The translations under genes and the position numbers were made by a program. Below, one piece after another: positions 1 to 7,268 of a stretch of DNA of 15,627 nt. The notes under the pieces were generated by a model that ran no database searches, was not told the DNA's origin, and saw only the letters and a program-made list of their open reading frames with translations. Position 1 is the first letter of the stretch. Each line of letters starts with the position of its first letter. The DNA is from Alphaproteobacteria bacterium. GTDB lineage: Bacteria > Pseudomonadota > Alphaproteobacteria > Micavibrionales > UBA1664. The stretch covers positions 1 through 15,627 of the forward strand of contig JAUHXB010000004.1 in NCBI GenBank assembly GCA_030427215.1. The letters are read 5' to 3'.

Positions 1-462
1 GAAATCTTCGCATATGGCGATGCCCAATTTATGCCCTTTATATTCGACAGGTTCAGCCAAATTGCCCTTGGTAAACACACGGACCTCGTCAAACACGCCG
101 TAATTGGGCAATTCATGTTTCGCGATGATGTGTTGAATTTTGCCATCATTGAGGAACAAAGCGCAATTTTGCCGATTACCATTATCATGTAACCATGGCG
201 ACCCAATCACCATTGCAGGGCCGTTTTGCGTTGCCTTTGCAATCTCTTCGGCCTTGTCCATACAAACATGCATAAATCCATCATGCAGGACGAGGTCTTC
301 AGGCTGATATCCGCTTAAAACCAATTCAGAAAAAATGATAAGATCACTATCGCTTTTGTGGTCATTATAAATGGATACAATTTTATCCGCATTGCCCGCA
401 ACATCCCCAACATGAGGATTTATTTGCGCGATTGTGATCCGAAGCGGGGTTTGCGAATTCAT
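1..462 (-). CDS. nadE: Glutamine-dependent NAD+ synthetase, N-terminal part (runs off the left edge)
   Basis: The last step of NAD synthesis is the ATP-dependent amidation of deamido-NAD, with ammonia taken from glutamine by an N-terminal nitrilase-like domain. Only 154 codons from the ATG at 460-462 are present, and the frame is open at the edge. All three residues of the nitrilase catalytic triad are visible: Glu46 in FSELVLSGY, Lys115 in AKHELPNYGVFDE and Cys151 in IAICEDF. The nearby words SGYQPEDL and NYGVFDEVR are typical of the glutaminase domain of NadE rather than of other carbon-nitrogen hydrolases. The synthetase domain with its SGG(I/L)DS ATP loop should lie to the left. No clear Shine-Dalgarno sequence precedes the start. 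It follows the secreted orphan at 495-1016 on the same strand with a 32 bp gap. A different carbon-nitrogen hydrolase is possible but unlikely. Confidence 0.9.
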   Translation of the reverse strand, partial: MNSQTPLRITIAQINPHVGDVAGNADKIVSIYNDHKSDSDLIIFSELVLSGYQPEDLVLHDGFMHVCMDKAEEIAKATQNGPAMVIGSPWLHDNGNRQNCALFLNDGKIQHIIAKHELPNYGVFDEVRVFTKGNLAEPVEYKGHKLGIAICEDF

Positions 463-494
463 ACACATAAACTAACATGCATATTTTAAAATGA

Positions 495-1016
495 CTATCG
501 CCTTAAATGACGGTGACAAGCAAACCCTCTTGGGCGTACAAATAATTGTCTTAACCCATTATGAAGATTATGCATTGCGATATTTTCATTATTAAATCTT
601 GTAGTGGGAATAGCTTGTTGCCTAGCATTCCCCATATCCGTTAGTTTATCGGTCACACAAAGAATGACACCCAAATGATCGTTCTGACTTAAATTGTTAA
701 ACTGCCCTTGTCCCATATTATTCCATGCATTCAAAACACGACTTGAAAACCTTCTCTCAGAAGAAGATAGCTGTGTGGATATTGTTGATTGTCTCAGCAA
801 ATTATAAAGTGAGTATTGCCCCCTATCTTGCCTAAGTTGAGCTAAAGCATCTTCGGTCAAACTAAGATATGTCGAAATAGCATCATCCTGCGCACTAGCG
901 CTTGATGTTTGTGTATCAAAAACTGAATCAGCTACCGGCAATGCCGTTGAGGCCATCCCGACTCCTAAAGCTGCCGCGCTCATGGCCTGTTTTGCATTTG
1001 GTAATAAGTTTTTCAT
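495..1016 (-). CDS. Secreted orphan protein of unknown function (173 aa)
   Basis: I do not recognise a family. The N-terminus has Lys2 and Lys9, then an Ala/Gly-rich stretch (about residues 11-30). An Ala-Ser-Ala site near 40-42 precedes QDD, which could be a long Sec signal peptide. The mature part is polar, rich in Gln, Asn, Ser and Arg, and probably helical. It has two cysteines (in VILCVTD and GFACHR), and the tail is basic with Arg/His clusters. No catalytic motif is visible. The ATG at 1014-1016 lacks a good Shine-Dalgarno sequence; a weak -10-like TAATCT on the minus strand lies 6 nt before it. The gene is divergent from the phosphodiesterase at 1114 and sits directly upstream of nadE, but nothing suggests a shared role. 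Base composition is like the neighbours. Confidence 0.6.
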   Translation of the reverse strand: MKNLLPNAKQAMSAAALGVGMASTALPVADSVFDTQTSSASAQDDAISTYLSLTEDALAQLRQDRGQYSLYNLLRQSTISTQLSSSERRFSSRVLNAWNNMGQGQFNNLSQNDHLGVILCVTDKLTDMGNARQQAIPTTRFNNENIAMHNLHNGLRQLFVRPRGFACHRHLRR

Positions 1017-1103
1017 AGCGAAAGATTAGCCTACTTCTTCCTAAAAATCAATATATTTTTATGTTAAAAATTGATCTATTGCCGTCACATAACGAAACCG
1101 CCA

Positions 1104-1109
1104 TACTAT
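1104..1109 (+). promoter_or_regulatory. -10-like hexamer TACTAT before the phosphodiesterase gene
   Basis: TACTAT ends 4 nt before the ATG at 1114, and no Shine-Dalgarno sequence is present. This fits a leaderless or nearly leaderless transcript. A weak TTGCCG at 1079-1084 (19 bp spacer) could be the -35 element. Confidence 0.3.
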
Positions 1110-1113
1110 TACC

Positions 1114-2151
1114 ATGAAATTTCAATGGTCTTATCTTGATCCCCTGACAACGCTGGATTGTGATTATGCAGATCAATTCCAAACGACTTTTAAAAAAATC
1201 AAAAATGATATCCCTGATAATTTCCCTACAATTCCACTCCATAATGATTGGGGGCCGGATATCAGCCATATTTTCATGCATTGGCGACAAGGTGAAAAGG
1301 CCCCGACATTACCTACATTATTGTTGAATGCCGCGCATCATTTTGATTTGGACACCCAATCCGATCTATTCATCGCAACGATGGCGGCATGTATTTTAGG
1401 TGAGATTCCACATCATAACCCTTATCATAACAACCCTCATTTTCGTGAAGTATTTTATGTCGCAATGCATTTATGTGCCATTCATAACGACCTTAAATCT
1501 GAAGATAGCCTCTCTAAAGACGAAATTTTATTATTGATGTTAACCGGTGCAATCCACGATTTCGCCCATCCAGGGCATGGTAATATGATTAATGATACGC
1601 ATATCCCGTCATTTGTTGAGAGAAAAACTGTTGCCAAGGCTGAACCATTTTTAAAAGCGTTGGGGCTAAGCGATGAGCTTTTCAAACAAATTCAAGTAAT
1701 GATTATATGCACGGATGTGAGTCGCGATTCAAATGGTAAGAGCCCATCAATATTTGCACGCAATATTTATCAGGGTCATCAACAAAATAATTTGGAAACT
1801 TTGAATGTGCCTGATTTTTATGCCCCCCTTCGTAAAGATCCAAAATTGTCGCTTGTAACCATGTTCCTTTGCGAAGCCGATATAGCCATGTCATCGGGAT
1901 TGGGTTACGAATTCTCAAAAGAAATGACCCGATTGGTTGCACAGGAAAGCAGCATGTTGCAACCCAATGCGGTCACTCTCTTGGGTTTTATGAAATCAAT
2001 ATGTCATGGTGGTTATTTAACACATGCGTCAAACAATCTTCTTGGACAGAATTTTAAAGCAATCTTAATACAGGCAGAGCAAGACGCCAAAGAAAGTGTT
2101 TCATACGCCCAGCCAGAGTCGAAGTTCCCTAAAGGAAGTCTTATCCTCTAA
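1114..2151 (+). CDS. Class I-type 3',5'-cyclic nucleotide phosphodiesterase-like HD protein
   Basis: It probably hydrolyses a cyclic nucleotide (cAMP or cGMP) in the cytoplasm; no signal peptide or membrane segment is visible. The call rests on the order and spacing of class I PDE motifs. YHNNPHF at residues 104-110 resembles the YHN..H motif with the catalytic and metal-binding histidines. AIHDFAHPGHGN at 146-157 matches the HD..HPG..N signature (His148, Asp149, His152). CEADIAMS at 253-260 matches the later ADIS-type invariant Asp (Asp256). TDVSRD at 200-205 also resembles a family segment. At 345 residues it is one catalytic domain plus about 90 N-terminal residues with no obvious GAF or PAS domain. 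Eukaryotic PDEs and a few bacterial relatives share this fold. It converges on the minus-strand synthase-like gene and overlaps it by 51 bp. Substrate is not predictable from sequence alone. Confidence 0.75.
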   Translation: MKFQWSYLDPLTTLDCDYADQFQTTFKKIKNDIPDNFPTIPLHNDWGPDISHIFMHWRQGEKAPTLPTLLLNAAHHFDLDTQSDLFIATMAACILGEIPHHNPYHNNPHFREVFYVAMHLCAIHNDLKSEDSLSKDEILLLMLTGAIHDFAHPGHGNMINDTHIPSFVERKTVAKAEPFLKALGLSDELFKQIQVMIICTDVSRDSNGKSPSIFARNIYQGHQQNNLETLNVPDFYAPLRKDPKLSLVTMFLCEADIAMSSGLGYEFSKEMTRLVAQESSMLQPNAVTLLGFMKSICHGGYLTHASNNLLGQNFKAILIQAEQDAKESVSYAQPESKFPKGSLIL

Positions 2152-2595
2152 TTGATCATGATGCATTAATTTTTTAATGAATTTAGCTTCTAATTTTTTA
2201 TCTTTAATAATCGAAGTCAATAACGCATAAAACGCCTCATCAATATCGGACTGTTCACCGCGTAGACTTTGACCAAATCGGTCAAAATAATCATCTAAAT
2301 TAATTTTGTGAGCTGTAAGCGTTTTTGAAAGTGCCTCCAAAACGGGACTATCCGCATATGGTTTCCCGGCTTGTATTTTTTCAATTTCATCCATCCACCA
2401 TTTCAGACGAATAACGCGCATCATGGGGTCTATGACTTTTTTGGGGATGGCATGTAATTCGGTGTGTAATGCCATCAACGCCAAAATATCAAAACGATTT
2501 TTGCGAGGTGCAAAAAAATGGAGAAGATAAAGATTATAATTTTCCGCGCGAACATAATCGCGGGTGTAATGACACGGCAAAGCCTTATTCGGCAT
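2101..2595 (-). CDS. Short squalene/phytoene synthase-like protein (164 aa), coupled to ftsH
   Basis: Residues 10-75 match the N-terminal part of the squalene/phytoene synthase family, including the mitochondrial NDUFAF6-like branch. The [20 protein letters not shown] segment is followed by the strongly typical region around [13 protein letters not shown]. True synthases carry a DDxxD-type motif after the first helix; here that place reads HTELHAIP, so catalysis is unlikely. The family is usually about 250-300 residues. Here residues 90-120 are followed soon by a basic helix and an RELRLWLGV tail resembling the usual C-terminus, as if the middle with the second Asp-rich motif had been lost. 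I place the start at the ATG 2593-2595. It overlaps the ftsH stop by 11 bp, which suggests coupled translation. The reading frame upstream of this ATG is ftsH sequence in another frame. The function is unknown; an assembly-factor role is speculation from the NDUFAF6 similarity. Confidence 0.65.
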   Translation of the reverse strand: MPNKALPCHYTRDYVRAENYNLYLLHFFAPRKNRFDILALMALHTELHAIPKKVIDPMMRVIRLKWWMDEIEKIQAGKPYADSPVLEALSKTLTAHKINLDDYFDRFGQSLRGEQSDIDEAFYALLTSIIKDKKLEAKFIKKLMHHDQLEDKTSFRELRLWLGV

Positions 2596-4582
2596 CTTTA
2601 TCTTTTTTATCCGTCTTTTTCTTTGTCGCAGGTTTCTTTTTTGCCTTTGGTTTTGGCTTTTCTTTATCCTCAGCCTTATCCTCGGTTGGCTTGGAAACTG
2701 TGGATGGAACGGATGACCGTGGTGCGCTTGCCGCACCTTTATCCGCATTCATTTCGGCGGATCGGTCAACCTTACCCGTTTTCAACAACTCTTTTATTTC
2801 TGCGCCGGTTAATGTTTCATATTCCAACAACCCTTGGGCAAGAGTTTCCAAATCTTTGGCATGTTTTTTCAACAACTTGGTTGCCTGATCATATCCGCCT
2901 TGAACCAAACGTTTCACCTCGTCATCAATCACTGCCGCCATATCATCGGACACATGCGATCCACCCATCGATTGACCTAGAAAATTTTGGTCGCCTGCAC
3001 CATAATCAATCATTCCAACTTTGTCGGATAATCCCCATTCGGTGACCATTTTCCGCGCCATGTGAGTGGCCTGTTTAATATCGCCTGATGCACCCGTGGT
3101 CACCATATCTTCGCCAAAAATCAATTCTTCGGCAACACGTCCGCCCATGGCCACGGCCAAATCCGCATGCAATTTTGCACGTGTGATAGACAACTGATCT
3201 TCCTCTGGCAATCGCATCACCATGCCCAATGCACGACCGCGAGGGATGATTGTTGCCTTATGAATTGGGTCAGAATGTTTTTCCTGTAGCGCGATAATTG
3301 CGTGCCCTGCCTCGTGATAAGCGGTGAGTTTTTTCTCCTCCTCACTCATCGCCATGGACCTGCGTTCAGACCCCATCATGACCTTGTCTTTGGCATCTTC
3401 TAAATCCTGCATCGACACAACACGCTTGTTACGACGCGCGGCAAGCAATGCACCTTCATTGATTAAATTCGCCAAATCCGCCCCTGAAAAGCCAGGTGTT
3501 CCACGCGCAATAACGGTTAAATCAACACTATTCGCCAATGGGACTTCACGGGCGTGAACCTCCAAAATTTTCTTACGGCCATTTAAATCAGGATTTGGAA
3601 TTGTCACCTGACGGTCAAAACGACCAGGGCGCAATAGAGCCGGGTCCAAAACGTCAGGGCGGTTAGTCGCCGCGATGATAATCACGCCTTCAGAGGCTTC
3701 AAACCCATCCATTTCAACCAGCATTTGGTTTAATGTCTGTTCCCGTTCATCATTTCCACCGCCATGTCCACCGCCGCGGCGACGGCCAACGGCATCAATT
3801 TCATCGATGAATATAATACATGGTGCGTTTTTCTTACCCTGTTCAAACATGTCACGCACACGAGATGCCCCAACACCAACAAACATTTCAACGAAATCAG
3901 ATCCGGATATTGAGAAGAAAGGTACATTCGCCTCACCCGCAACGGCGCGCGCTGTCAATGTTTTACCCGTTCCTGGAGGGCCGACAAGCAAGGCGCCTTT
4001 AGGGATTTTACCACCCAAACGTTCATATTTTTTAGGGTCCTTGAGGAATTCAACGATTTCTTCTAATTCTTCTTTGGCCTCGTCAATCCCTGCAACATCG
4101 GCGAATGTGACCTTTTTTGTATTTTCGTTTAGCAACTTGGCCTTTGATTTACCAAAACTAAATGGGTTGCCACCGCCCCCACCGCCGCCGCCGTTCATTT
4201 TCTTCATAAAGAAAATCCATACTCCAATCAAAAGGAGCATTGGAAACCATGATAGCAAAATGCCAAGAAGGCTTAATTCAGCAACATTTTCTTCGGCCTT
4301 AATCGTGACATTTGTACCATCAAGGCGTTCAACAATATTTTCGCCCTCTGGCATGAATGTTTTGAATTTCCCACCATCGACATAATCGCCTGTCACGTCC
4401 TGCCCCTTTACGGTGACATTTTGAATCATGTCATTTTGGGCATTCGCCATAAATTCGGTATATGTAATGTCTTCTGGTTGAGGGCCAAAGCCACCCGGCC
4501 CTTGCATAAAGCTTTGATAAACAAAGATCAGCAAAAATCCAATTGCCACCCACGTTAAAACATTCCGTCCAGTTTGATTCAT
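2585..4582 (-). CDS. ftsH: ATP-dependent zinc metalloprotease FtsH
   Basis: This membrane-anchored AAA+ protease forms hexamers and degrades unstable cytoplasmic and membrane proteins. All family parts are present in 665 residues. There is a first transmembrane helix at about 8-24, a periplasmic segment to about 104 and a second helix at about 106-126. An unusual run of eight glycines at 131-138 serves as linker. Walker A GPPGTGKT is at 201-208, Walker B IIFIDEID at 256-263 and the second region of homology ([17 protein letters not shown]) near 305-323. The zinc site HEAGH is at 423-427, with Asp501 as the likely third ligand. The tail from about 625 is a low-complexity Lys/Asp/Glu/Pro stretch. 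The start is supported by AGGAA about 10 nt upstream (4593-4597). The tilS and glmM genes often found beside ftsH in proteobacteria are absent. A palindromic repeat lies upstream and a short synthase-like gene overlaps the stop. Confidence 0.98.
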   Translation of the reverse strand: MNQTGRNVLTWVAIGFLLIFVYQSFMQGPGGFGPQPEDITYTEFMANAQNDMIQNVTVKGQDVTGDYVDGGKFKTFMPEGENIVERLDGTNVTIKAEENVAELSLLGILLSWFPMLLLIGVWIFFMKKMNGGGGGGGGNPFSFGKSKAKLLNENTKKVTFADVAGIDEAKEELEEIVEFLKDPKKYERLGGKIPKGALLVGPPGTGKTLTARAVAGEANVPFFSISGSDFVEMFVGVGASRVRDMFEQGKKNAPCIIFIDEIDAVGRRRGGGHGGGNDEREQTLNQMLVEMDGFEASEGVIIIAATNRPDVLDPALLRPGRFDRQVTIPNPDLNGRKKILEVHAREVPLANSVDLTVIARGTPGFSGADLANLINEGALLAARRNKRVVSMQDLEDAKDKVMMGSERRSMAMSEEEKKLTAYHEAGHAIIALQEKHSDPIHKATIIPRGRALGMVMRLPEEDQLSITRAKLHADLAVAMGGRVAEELIFGEDMVTTGASGDIKQATHMARKMVTEWGLSDKVGMIDYGAGDQNFLGQSMGGSHVSDDMAAVIDDEVKRLVQGGYDQATKLLKKHAKDLETLAQGLLEYETLTGAEIKELLKTGKVDRSAEMNADKGAASAPRSSVPSTVSKPTEDKAEDKEKPKPKAKKKPATKKKTDKKDKDAE

Positions 4583-4596
4583 ATTAATTTAATTCC

Positions 4597-4949
4597 TTTT
4601 TTTGAATCACAAAGACTCAAAGACACTAAGATTATTGTGTATTTATATAACATTATTTAAAAAATGAAACAGTATTATGGCATAGTTTTTTATTATATAG
4701 CCGTTTCTAAATAGAATGCTCAATTATTCTGATAAAATAATAAGCGCCGCAGGCATTGTAACCGTTCACGCAAGGGGCGCCAGGAAGTCGCAAAGAGCGC
4801 AAGGGAATTCGAACTCTTGGCGGTCCTTCGCGTGTTCTTTGCGATCTTTGCGTGAACCCAGCAATATTTGCTTTTATATAATTATTCTATTTAGAAATAG
4901 CTATATCTTTAAAATTCTTTGTGACTTCGTATCTTTGCGATTCAAAAAA
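4597..4949. repeat. Nested inverted-repeat (palindromic) element with CACAAAG/CGCAAAG words
   Basis: This fills almost all of the 367 bp between ftsH and the nuclease-like gene; I see no gene in it. Three concentric pairs of arms are visible. Outer: TTTTTTGAATC at 4598-4608, followed by CAAAGA, pairs with 4932-4949 (TCTTTGCGATTCAAAAAA). Middle: 4695-4717 pairs with 4884-4906 at 21 of 23 positions, the shared core being TTTCTAAATAGAAT. Inner: GTTCACGCAA at 4764-4773 pairs with 4848-4857 exactly, and TCGCAAAGA at 4788-4796 pairs with 4836-4844 exactly. GC content is clearly higher in the inner part (about 4744-4860) than in the AT-rich flanks. Elements with CGCAAAG-type words are known as dispersed intergenic repeats in many bacteria. 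A MITE-like origin or two insertions nested in each other is inference. Transcribed, it could fold into a long stem, which might act on the ftsH or nuclease transcripts. Confidence 0.8.
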
Positions 4950-5786
4950 TTATTCTTCATAAAGGTCATTTTCTTCAATCACCTGAATTTGGCTGGGATG
5001 AAAAACTTCCATGAATGGTCCATTATATTGGCGAATCCAACCACGGGTGCGGATTTTTTGACCGCCTAATTGCATGATATTCATATCCGCCTTTGAAAAT
5101 TCACGACGAAGGGACGAGCTGACCGCCACGGTCATATCATCGCGCCAATTATCACCAAAATTCAGGTAAATGATGTTATTGCGCGAAGCAACTTTTTTAA
5201 CTTTGCCCTCAATAATCGCGAATCGATTATCGGCCTCCATGGCCGTTACCTCATTCATGATTTGCCATTCATCATCCGCCCAAAATCCGCGTTTTTCTGA
5301 TCTGGCTTCGGCCTCCGCCTCATATAACATCTCGGCAATTTCAAAATGCGTTTGGGTTGGATAGGCAAAAGCGATACCCGCCTTCACCATTTCAACCTGA
5401 GCAAAGAAACCATCATCGGCGCGTGTGATGTATCCTGCGCTGTGCCCCAGCGCATTCAATAATCCACGATCTTTATTGCGGGATTGATAAATGCGGATAA
5501 ATTTATCGTTGAAATGTTCATCCACAAAATCTTTGGCGCGTTTGCCATACTGCCCCGGATCACGATCAAATTCCCATGGAATATAAATCGCAGGCAGGTG
5601 AAGCGTTTCCGTGTTATTAATCACCAAAGTTTGCCCATCAATCACTTGTGTCACGCGGGCTTTTGGTTTGGTCAGGCGGAATTTTTCTTTTAATTGCGCG
5701 TCCAATTCAGATGCTTGCCCTATTCCCGCCATAGACAGGAACGAAAATAAAACTATGATAAGGAACTTTAAACAATTGAAAATCAT
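4950..5786 (-). CDS. Secreted thermonuclease-like (SNase-fold) protein with degenerate active site and C-terminal OB-like domain
   Basis: A Sec signal peptide covers about residues 1-25 (hydrophobic 8-22, then GQAS). Residues 43-173 follow the staphylococcal nuclease pattern: VTQVIDGQTLVI, LHLPAIYIPWE, the AEARSEKRGFWA helix at 160-170 and DEWQ. Key catalytic positions look changed. DGDT has become DGQT (50-53), the Arg of the usual RLxGIDAPE is replaced in LHLPAIYIP, and the DRYGR word reads DRGLLNALG. Nuclease activity is therefore doubtful. Residues 188-272 form a second beta-rich domain (IIEGKVKKVA, IYLNFGDNW, KIRTRGWI, VFHPSQIQVI) that I associate with alphaproteobacterial relatives of this protein. 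Length is 278. It lies head-to-head with the M48 lipoprotein gene, start codons 9 bp apart. No Shine-Dalgarno sequence is seen, and TATAAT directly abuts the ATG. The family call is fairly sure, the activity is not. Confidence 0.75.
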   Translation of the reverse strand: MIFNCLKFLIIVLFSFLSMAGIGQASELDAQLKEKFRLTKPKARVTQVIDGQTLVINNTETLHLPAIYIPWEFDRDPGQYGKRAKDFVDEHFNDKFIRIYQSRNKDRGLLNALGHSAGYITRADDGFFAQVEMVKAGIAFAYPTQTHFEIAEMLYEAEAEARSEKRGFWADDEWQIMNEVTAMEADNRFAIIEGKVKKVASRNNIIYLNFGDNWRDDMTVAVSSSLRREFSKADMNIMQLGGQKIRTRGWIRQYNGPFMEVFHPSQIQVIEENDLYEE

Positions 5787-5791
5787 ATTAT
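5786..5791 (+). promoter_or_regulatory. -10-like TATTAT in the 9 bp gap between divergent start codons
   Basis: TATTAT ends 4 nt before the M48 ATG at 5796 and partly overlaps the start codon of the opposite gene. The segment 5790-5797 (ATAGCTAT) is a perfect palindrome, so both strands read TAGCTAT near their starts. Any -35 element must lie within the opposite coding region. Confidence 0.3.
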
Positions 5792-5795
5792 AGCT

Positions 5796-7268
5796 ATGAC
5801 AAAATTTATATCATTTCACAAGGCCTTGTTGGTTTTGCCCTTCTTAATTTTAACCGCTTGTTCCACAAATCAGGCAACGGGGCGCAATCAATTTACGGGG
5901 TTAATGCCCGCATCCAAAGAGGCCAGCATCGGCGCACAAGAACATGAAAAAATTCTGGCTCAATTTGGTGGTGCAGTAAAAGACATAGCCTTGCGCGATT
6001 ACGTCACGCGCGTAGGACAAAAAATTGTACCCCATACGGAACGCCCTGAGGTAGCTTATACGTTTACGTTGTTGGACAGCCCTGTTGTCAACGCATTCGC
6101 ACTGCCCGGTGGATATGTGTATGTCACACGCGGTATTTTAATGTTAGCCAATAACGAGGCTGAATTGGCTGCCGTTATTGCCCACGAAATCGGTCACGTG
6201 ACTGCCCGTCATTCGGCGGAGCGATATTCAACATCCGTCTTAACATCCGTTGGAGCATCGATTCTATCCGCGGCAATAAAAGTTGATGGCGCATCACAAG
6301 CATTGGGTTTGGGCGCGAATTTGTATTTGAGTTCTTATTCACGATCACAAGAGCATGAGGCCGATGATTTAGGTATTCGATACCTGTCACGCGCAGGATA
6401 CGATACAAATGCCATGGCGGGTTTCTTAAAGTCTTTAGAGGCGTCCAGTGCACTTGAAGCCAAAGAAACAGGGAAAGACAACCGCCCGCCATCATACCTG
6501 TCCACCCACCCCGTGACCGCGGAACGTGTGACACGGTCGGTTGCAAAAGCAGCCGAATTCCCACAATCGTCAAAAGAAATAAATCGCCTTAGCTATCTTA
6601 AAACTATTAATGGAATGGAAATAAGCGACAGCGCGGCACAAGGATTTGTTGATAATAACAAATTTGTTCACCCTGAAATCGGGTTTATGTTCCCTATCCC
6701 CGCCAATTACAAAACACAAAATTCCGCATCCAATTTTGTCGCACAATCAAAATCTGCAAACGGTGGAACGTTGATTTTATCAGGTGGACAAATCAAACCG
6801 GGGCAATCATTGGAAGATTTTTTGCGTATGGTCGTTTTAAAAGGTGATATGTCGGGCGCTCGTGATTTTGGTACAAACACCATTAACGGTTTCAAAACCG
6901 CCAGCGTAGAGCGTACAGGCGCGATCAATAACCGCAAGGCCAATATCCGAAATATTGTTTATCAATGGAATAATAACACGGTTTATATGCTGACACTTGC
7001 TATGCCTATTGGACTACCCCAAGACGAAGTCACAGAATTACAAAAGGCGGCATTCGGATTTAAGCGTATGAGCGCATCCGACAAATCGAAATATCGTCCA
7101 AAGACATTATCATTCCGCGTGGCCAAATCTGGTGATACCGTTCAATCAATGTCATCACGTTTCCCCTATAATGATGGATTAAATGCAGACCGTTTTCGTG
7201 TGATCAATGGCATGAATGTGGGCGAACAGGTTCGTGCCAATCAGGCCTATAAGATTATTGTGCAATAG
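5796..7268 (+). CDS. M48-family metalloprotease lipoprotein with C-terminal LysM-like domain
   Basis: This is probably a periplasmic zinc protease involved in envelope protein quality control or cell-wall-associated proteolysis. A lipoprotein signal peptide ends in the lipobox LTAC (residues 19-22), so Cys22 should be lipidated. The M48 catalytic domain spans about 45-250. Zinc-binding HEIGH is at 130-134 within AAVIAHEIGHVTARHS. The third ligand is Glu188 in QEHEADDLG, and the conserved STHP word is at 236-239. A middle region (about 285-425) contains segments such as GFMFPIP, typical of this longer subgroup. The C-terminus from about 431 (FRVAKSGDTVQSMSSRFPYND to KIIVQ) resembles a LysM-like module and may bind glycan. 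Total length is 490. No Shine-Dalgarno sequence lies before the ATG, which may be leaderless. It is divergent from the nuclease-like gene and converges on DUF2336 with a 14 bp overlap. Confidence 0.9.
   Translation: MTKFISFHKALLVLPFLILTACSTNQATGRNQFTGLMPASKEASIGAQEHEKILAQFGGAVKDIALRDYVTRVGQKIVPHTERPEVAYTFTLLDSPVVNAFALPGGYVYVTRGILMLANNEAELAAVIAHEIGHVTARHSAERYSTSVLTSVGASILSAAIKVDGASQALGLGANLYLSSYSRSQEHEADDLGIRYLSRAGYDTNAMAGFLKSLEASSALEAKETGKDNRPPSYLSTHPVTAERVTRSVAKAAEFPQSSKEINRLSYLKTINGMEISDSAAQGFVDNNKFVHPEIGFMFPIPANYKTQNSASNFVAQSKSANGGTLILSGGQIKPGQSLEDFLRMVVLKGDMSGARDFGTNTINGFKTASVERTGAINNRKANIRNIVYQWNNNTVYMLTLAMPIGLPQDEVTELQKAAFGFKRMSASDKSKYRPKTLSFRVAKSGDTVQSMSSRFPYNDGLNADRFRVINGMNVGEQVRANQAYKIIVQ

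Noticed and set aside
2596..2748. N-terminal extension of the synthase-like gene to give 215 residues
   Set aside because: The extra 51 residues are ftsH read in another frame, are extremely Arg/Lys/Gln-rich, and homology starts only after the ATG at 2593-2595.
2518..3045. 175-codon plus-strand reading frame opposite the 3' end of ftsH
   Set aside because: Antisense to conserved ftsH and synthase-like codons, with a composition unlike a real protein and no start signals.
3675..4385. 236-codon plus-strand reading frame opposite ftsH
   Set aside because: It lies fully antisense to strongly conserved ftsH codons; the product is Ser/Pro-rich with no family features and is a codon-bias shadow.
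4597..4949. CRISPR array or tandem repeat
   Set aside because: The repeated words are arranged as inverted arms around one centre, not as equal direct repeats with spacers; no cas genes are nearby.
4716..5069. 117-codon plus-strand reading frame across the palindrome
   Set aside because: Its coding text is the repeat itself plus antisense of the nuclease-like gene; such products are common false genes in CGCAAAG-type repeats.
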